This document shows positions 7,202-9,615 of a stretch of DNA of 9,615 bases, one piece after another. Numbering within the stretch: position 1 is the stretch's first letter; each line of letters opens with the position of its first letter. The translations under genes were made by a program, and so were the position numbers. The notes under the pieces were generated by a model that had not been told where the DNA came from, did no database searches, and was given only the letters and a program-made list of their open reading frames with translations. This DNA comes from JAWXCH01 sp034440595. Lineage in GTDB: Bacteria; Planctomycetota; Planctomycetia; Pirellulales; JALHPA01. The DNA lies in NCBI GenBank assembly GCA_034440595.1, contig JAWXCH010000086.1, positions 1 to 9,615 on the forward strand, in the 5' to 3' direction.

Positions 7202-7249
7202 AAAGACCCTGCTTTTGATCCCACCAACCATCGGTAAGGAAGTCCCTCT

Positions 7250-8536
7250 ATGCCCAGCTCGCTACATCGTCGCCAGTTTTTGACCACCACCACGGCCGGA
7301 GCACTTGGTCTGGCAGGCATGGGGTATTTCTCACAATTGAAGGCCGAGGAGTCGACCTCCCCCAACGAAAAGTTGAATATCGGCTGCATTGGCGTCGGGG
7401 GCCGTGGCGAAAACAACGTCCGAGACGTGCGACATGAAAACATCGTGGCCCTTTGCGACATTGACGAATCGCGAATGGGAGATGGCCTTAAATATTCTCC
7501 GGATGCCAAGCAGTTTCATGACTTCCGTAAGATGTTGGAAATGCCCGGCATCGATGCGGTGACCGTTAGTACGGCAGACCACACTCACGCCGTGGCCGCA
7601 GCCATGGCCTTGCGCATGGGCAAACATGTCTACTGCGAAAAACCGATCAGCCACACCGTGTACGAGGCACGCACCCTGGCCAAACTGGCCAAAGAGAACA
7701 AACGTGTCACGCAGCTTGGGACGCAGATCCACGCTGGCGACAACTATCGCCGTGTGGTTGAACTGATCCAGTCTGGTGCAATTGGCCCGGTCACCGAGGC
7801 CCATGCGGTCGTGCATACTATTTGGGGAGGCCCGAAAAAGCTCAAGCATGCGCCGCTCCCCAAGGGAATCGATTGGGATTTATGGATAGGCCCAGCGCAG
7901 GAACGGCAGTATGACCGCGAGTACCACCCCGGCGGCTGGCGCTGCTGGTGGGCGTTTGGCAGTGGCGCAGCCGGAGATATGGGCTGCCATTTGCTGGATC
8001 TGGTGCATTGGTCGTTGGACCTGAAGCACCCGACCAAGGTCGCCGCGTTTGGTCCGCCGGTTGACCCAGAAACTGCGCCTCGCGGTTTGCGAACGGAATA
8101 CGAATTTCCCGCCAGCGAAAAGAATCCCGCGGTGAAGGTCTTTTGGTACGACGGCGAGCAAATCCCAAAGGCTATCCACGGCCAGAAAGTCGGCGATTTC
8201 GGCATTCTGTTTGTCGGCGAAAAAGGGAACCTGTGGGCCACTTACACGGACCATAAACTGTACCCAGAAGAAAAATACAAGGACTTCACTCCGCCGCCGC
8301 AATCGATTCCGGCGTCGATTGGCCACCACAAGGAATGGACCGAAGCTTGCAAGACCGGGGGCACGACCACCTGCAACTTCGATTACGGCGGTCGATTGAG
8401 TGAAAACGTGCTCCTGGGAATTGTCGCTTACCGATCCGGGGAGGCGTTTGACTGGGACGCTACCAACCTCAAGACCAGCAGCGATGTGGCCAATCGGTAC
8501 CTGCACAAAGAGTATCGAAAAGGTTGGACGCTGTAG
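7250..8536 (+). CDS. Tat-exported Gfo/Idh/MocA family oxidoreductase
   Basis: This 428-residue protein begins with a twin-arginine signal, HRRQFLT at 6-12 (Arg7-Arg8), followed by a hydrophobic stretch to about residue 27, so it should be folded with its cofactor before export. The N-terminal Rossmann domain starts at about 42 with GVGGRG (48-53), and the family EKP motif is at 130-132 (Lys131). The C-terminal domain carries GDMGCHLLDLVHW at 242-254, with likely active-site Asp243 and His247. Family members oxidise, reduce or otherwise modify sugars and cyclitols with NAD(P). The substrate here cannot be read from sequence. A good AAGGA lies 9 bases upstream of the start. Planctomycetes carry many exported paralogues of this kind, generally linked to carbohydrate breakdown. 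It is divergent from gmd and 210 bases upstream of an exported SGNH-type protein in the same direction. Confidence 0.93.
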   Translation: MPSSLHRRQFLTTTTAGALGLAGMGYFSQLKAEESTSPNEKLNIGCIGVGGRGENNVRDVRHENIVALCDIDESRMGDGLKYSPDAKQFHDFRKMLEMPGIDAVTVSTADHTHAVAAAMALRMGKHVYCEKPISHTVYEARTLAKLAKENKRVTQLGTQIHAGDNYRRVVELIQSGAIGPVTEAHAVVHTIWGGPKKLKHAPLPKGIDWDLWIGPAQERQYDREYHPGGWRCWWAFGSGAAGDMGCHLLDLVHWSLDLKHPTKVAAFGPPVDPETAPRGLRTEYEFPASEKNPAVKVFWYDGEQIPKAIHGQKVGDFGILFVGEKGNLWATYTDHKLYPEEKYKDFTPPPQSIPASIGHHKEWTEACKTGGTTTCNFDYGGRLSENVLLGIVAYRSGEAFDWDATNLKTSSDVANRYLHKEYRKGWTL

Positions 8537-8746
8537 GGTTGCAAAAAGCGTAGCAGATGCGACCTGTGCATCATCATGGTTGACTCGAACGAGAATGGGC
8601 ACGCTGCGCCGGTGCCGCGCGTCCAAATGCCACCCGTGTGGCTTCCGGCACTGCGACCGATTAAACTAGCAAACCGTGCAAGTCAGAATCGCGAGGCTCC
8701 CTCGCAGTAGCTGCTCAATTTGTGACACTGGGGGAATGGGATCAAT

Positions 8747-9615
8747 ATGCAAATGCTTCCAAGATTGCGCGCGTGTCTGGCCAGTATTGCCAGGCCTGCA
8801 GCCAGTACTTTAGCGATCGGACTGCTGCTTGTTGCCGCGCTGCCAGTGGCAGCCGCTGATGCGCCAAGTAAGTTTGAATTGCTGGACGGCGACCGCGTCG
8901 TGATGATCGGCAATACGCTGATCGAGCGCGAAGGACGCTACGGGGCGATCGAATCGATGCTGGCCGCCAGCTACCCCGATCGGCGGATTACGTTTCGCAA
9001 TCTCGGCTGGTCGGGAGACACTGTCTGGGGAGTCGCGCGTGCCTACTGGGAGAAACCAGACGAAGGGTACAAAAGCCTGTTCGATCTGGTAGAGGAACTG
9101 AAACCGACCGTCGTCATCCTCGGTTACGGCAACAACGAGGCTTTTGGCGGGCCGGCGAAGCTGCAGTCGTTCATTGAACAGTACGAGAAGCTGTTGACCG
9201 ATTTACAAAAACACACCAAACGGATTGTGATCCTGGGACTTATTCAACCGACATGGGAGCCGACTTCCAAGCAGCACCGCCAGCAAATCCGCGAGTACGA
9301 CGCCGCGCTGCAAAAACTGGCCGAGAAGCACGGGCTGACTTTCGTCTCACTGGCCGATCTCTGGCAAGATGGAAAAAAGCCTTCCGCCAAAACAGTCGGT
9401 TCCACCAGCACACTGACCGACGACGGAATCCACGGTAATACGGCCGGCTATGAAAAGCTCGGACAGTTGCTGGCATCACGATTGCAAAATCCAACGCAAA
9501 CAGAACCGGCAGCAATTGCGAATTTTGACGAACTGCGTGCGCTCATCCTGGCCAAAAACGAACTGTTCTTTCATCGCTGGCGCCCACAGAACCGGACTTA
9601 CATCTTCGGGTTTCG
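8747..9615 (+). CDS. Secreted SGNH-hydrolase-like protein, truncated by the window edge
   Basis: The open frame starts at 8747 and is still open at the last base, giving 289 complete residues. A second ATG two codons on (8753) is an equal alternative. Residues 1-37 form a signal peptide with basic residues, a hydrophobic core (about 21-35) and an Ala-rich cleavage region. An SGNH/GDSL-type fold follows: block II Asn85-Leu-Gly87, block III Gly128-Asn-Asn130-Glu and the block V Asp226-Gly-Ile-His229 pair. Block I, normally GDS, reads Gly55-Asn56-Thr57, so the usual serine nucleophile is missing. Near the break, residues 274-282 read FFHRWRPQN, a motif I recall from planctomycete homologues in which the protein continues only a short way. 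The function is probably an esterase-like or binding role on exported glycans, but catalysis is uncertain. It may share a transcript with the oxidoreductase gene 210 bases upstream. Confidence 0.85.
   Translation, partial: MQMLPRLRACLASIARPAASTLAIGLLLVAALPVAAADAPSKFELLDGDRVVMIGNTLIEREGRYGAIESMLAASYPDRRITFRNLGWSGDTVWGVARAYWEKPDEGYKSLFDLVEELKPTVVILGYGNNEAFGGPAKLQSFIEQYEKLLTDLQKHTKRIVILGLIQPTWEPTSKQHRQQIREYDAALQKLAEKHGLTFVSLADLWQDGKKPSAKTVGSTSTLTDDGIHGNTAGYEKLGQLLASRLQNPTQTEPAAIANFDELRALILAKNELFFHRWRPQNRTYIFGF

Larger units (their letters stand above)
6945..7249. other. Divergent intergenic region between gmd and the oxidoreductase gene
   Basis: This 305-base noncoding stretch sits between two divergently transcribed genes and should hold the promoters for both. 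It contains a direct repeat, an inverted repeat, one plausible promoter in each direction and ribosome-binding sites at both edges (GGAG for gmd at 6959-6956; AAGGA for the oxidoreductase at 7236-7240, 9 bases before its ATG). The middle (about 7030-7165) shows no clear signal. A plus-strand open frame crossing it is mostly antisense to gmd and is not believable. Confidence 0.7.

Noticed and set aside
8580..8585. TTGACT as a -35 box for the SGNH gene
   Set aside because: No acceptable -10 hexamer lies 15-19 bases downstream. The region there is GC-rich.
7880..8626. A 248-residue minus-strand frame opposite the oxidoreductase gene
   Set aside because: It is antisense to the conserved C-terminal domain of the Gfo/Idh/MocA gene and looks like a codon-bias shadow.
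8691..8705. Hairpin GCGAGG-CTC-CCTCGC as a terminator after the oxidoreductase gene
   Set aside because: The 6-base stem is perfect, but no T-run follows on either strand and it lies closer to the next gene than to the oxidoreductase stop. A smaller stem at 8629-8642 has the same problem.
1..9615. CRISPR arrays, insertion sequences, phage or toxin-antitoxin genes
   Set aside because: No regularly spaced repeats, transposase motifs, terminal inverted repeats or small paired genes were found in either strand by reading.

Overview
The window looks like chromosomal DNA from a planctomycete (Planctomycetota, Pirellulales-like). The evidence is a Tat-signal-bearing Gfo/Idh/MocA oxidoreductase, followed by a secreted SGNH-type protein with a C-terminal FFHRWRPQN motif of a kind I associate with that phylum. 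Ribosome-binding sites are also mixed: some genes have a clear one and others, such as the asparagine synthase gene, have none. The assignment rests on protein character only. No rRNA or other marker gene is present.

The left three quarters (positions 9-6944) is a leftward surface-polysaccharide cluster. In transcription order it holds GDP-mannose 4,6-dehydratase (gmd), GDP-L-fucose synthase (fcl), a class I SAM-dependent methyltransferase that overlaps fcl by 4 bases, a glutamine-hydrolysing asparagine-synthase-type amidotransferase, and an O-antigen ligase/polymerase-like membrane protein with a long proline-rich tail. Gmd and Fcl together convert GDP-mannose to GDP-L-fucose. The methyltransferase and amidotransferase probably decorate a sugar or another cell-surface precursor, and the membrane protein probably polymerises or ligates the glycan. 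No glycosyltransferase, flippase or mannose-1-phosphate enzyme lies in the window, so the cluster likely continues to the left or is completed elsewhere.

A 305-base divergent intergenic region (6945-7249) separates this cluster from a rightward pair: the Tat-exported Gfo/Idh/MocA oxidoreductase and the SGNH-hydrolase-like secreted protein, which runs off the right edge. The divergent region holds a plausible leftward promoter for gmd. Its -35 lies inside a perfect 6-8-6 inverted repeat, and a 9-base direct repeat occurs on both sides of its -10.

I found no CRISPR array, insertion sequence, tRNA, phage gene or clearly novel multi-gene system. The points most worth a second look are the charge-segregated proline-rich tail on the ligase, the strong hairpin in the ligase leader, the repeat architecture upstream of gmd, and the SGNH protein whose usual serine-nucleophile position is occupied by threonine.
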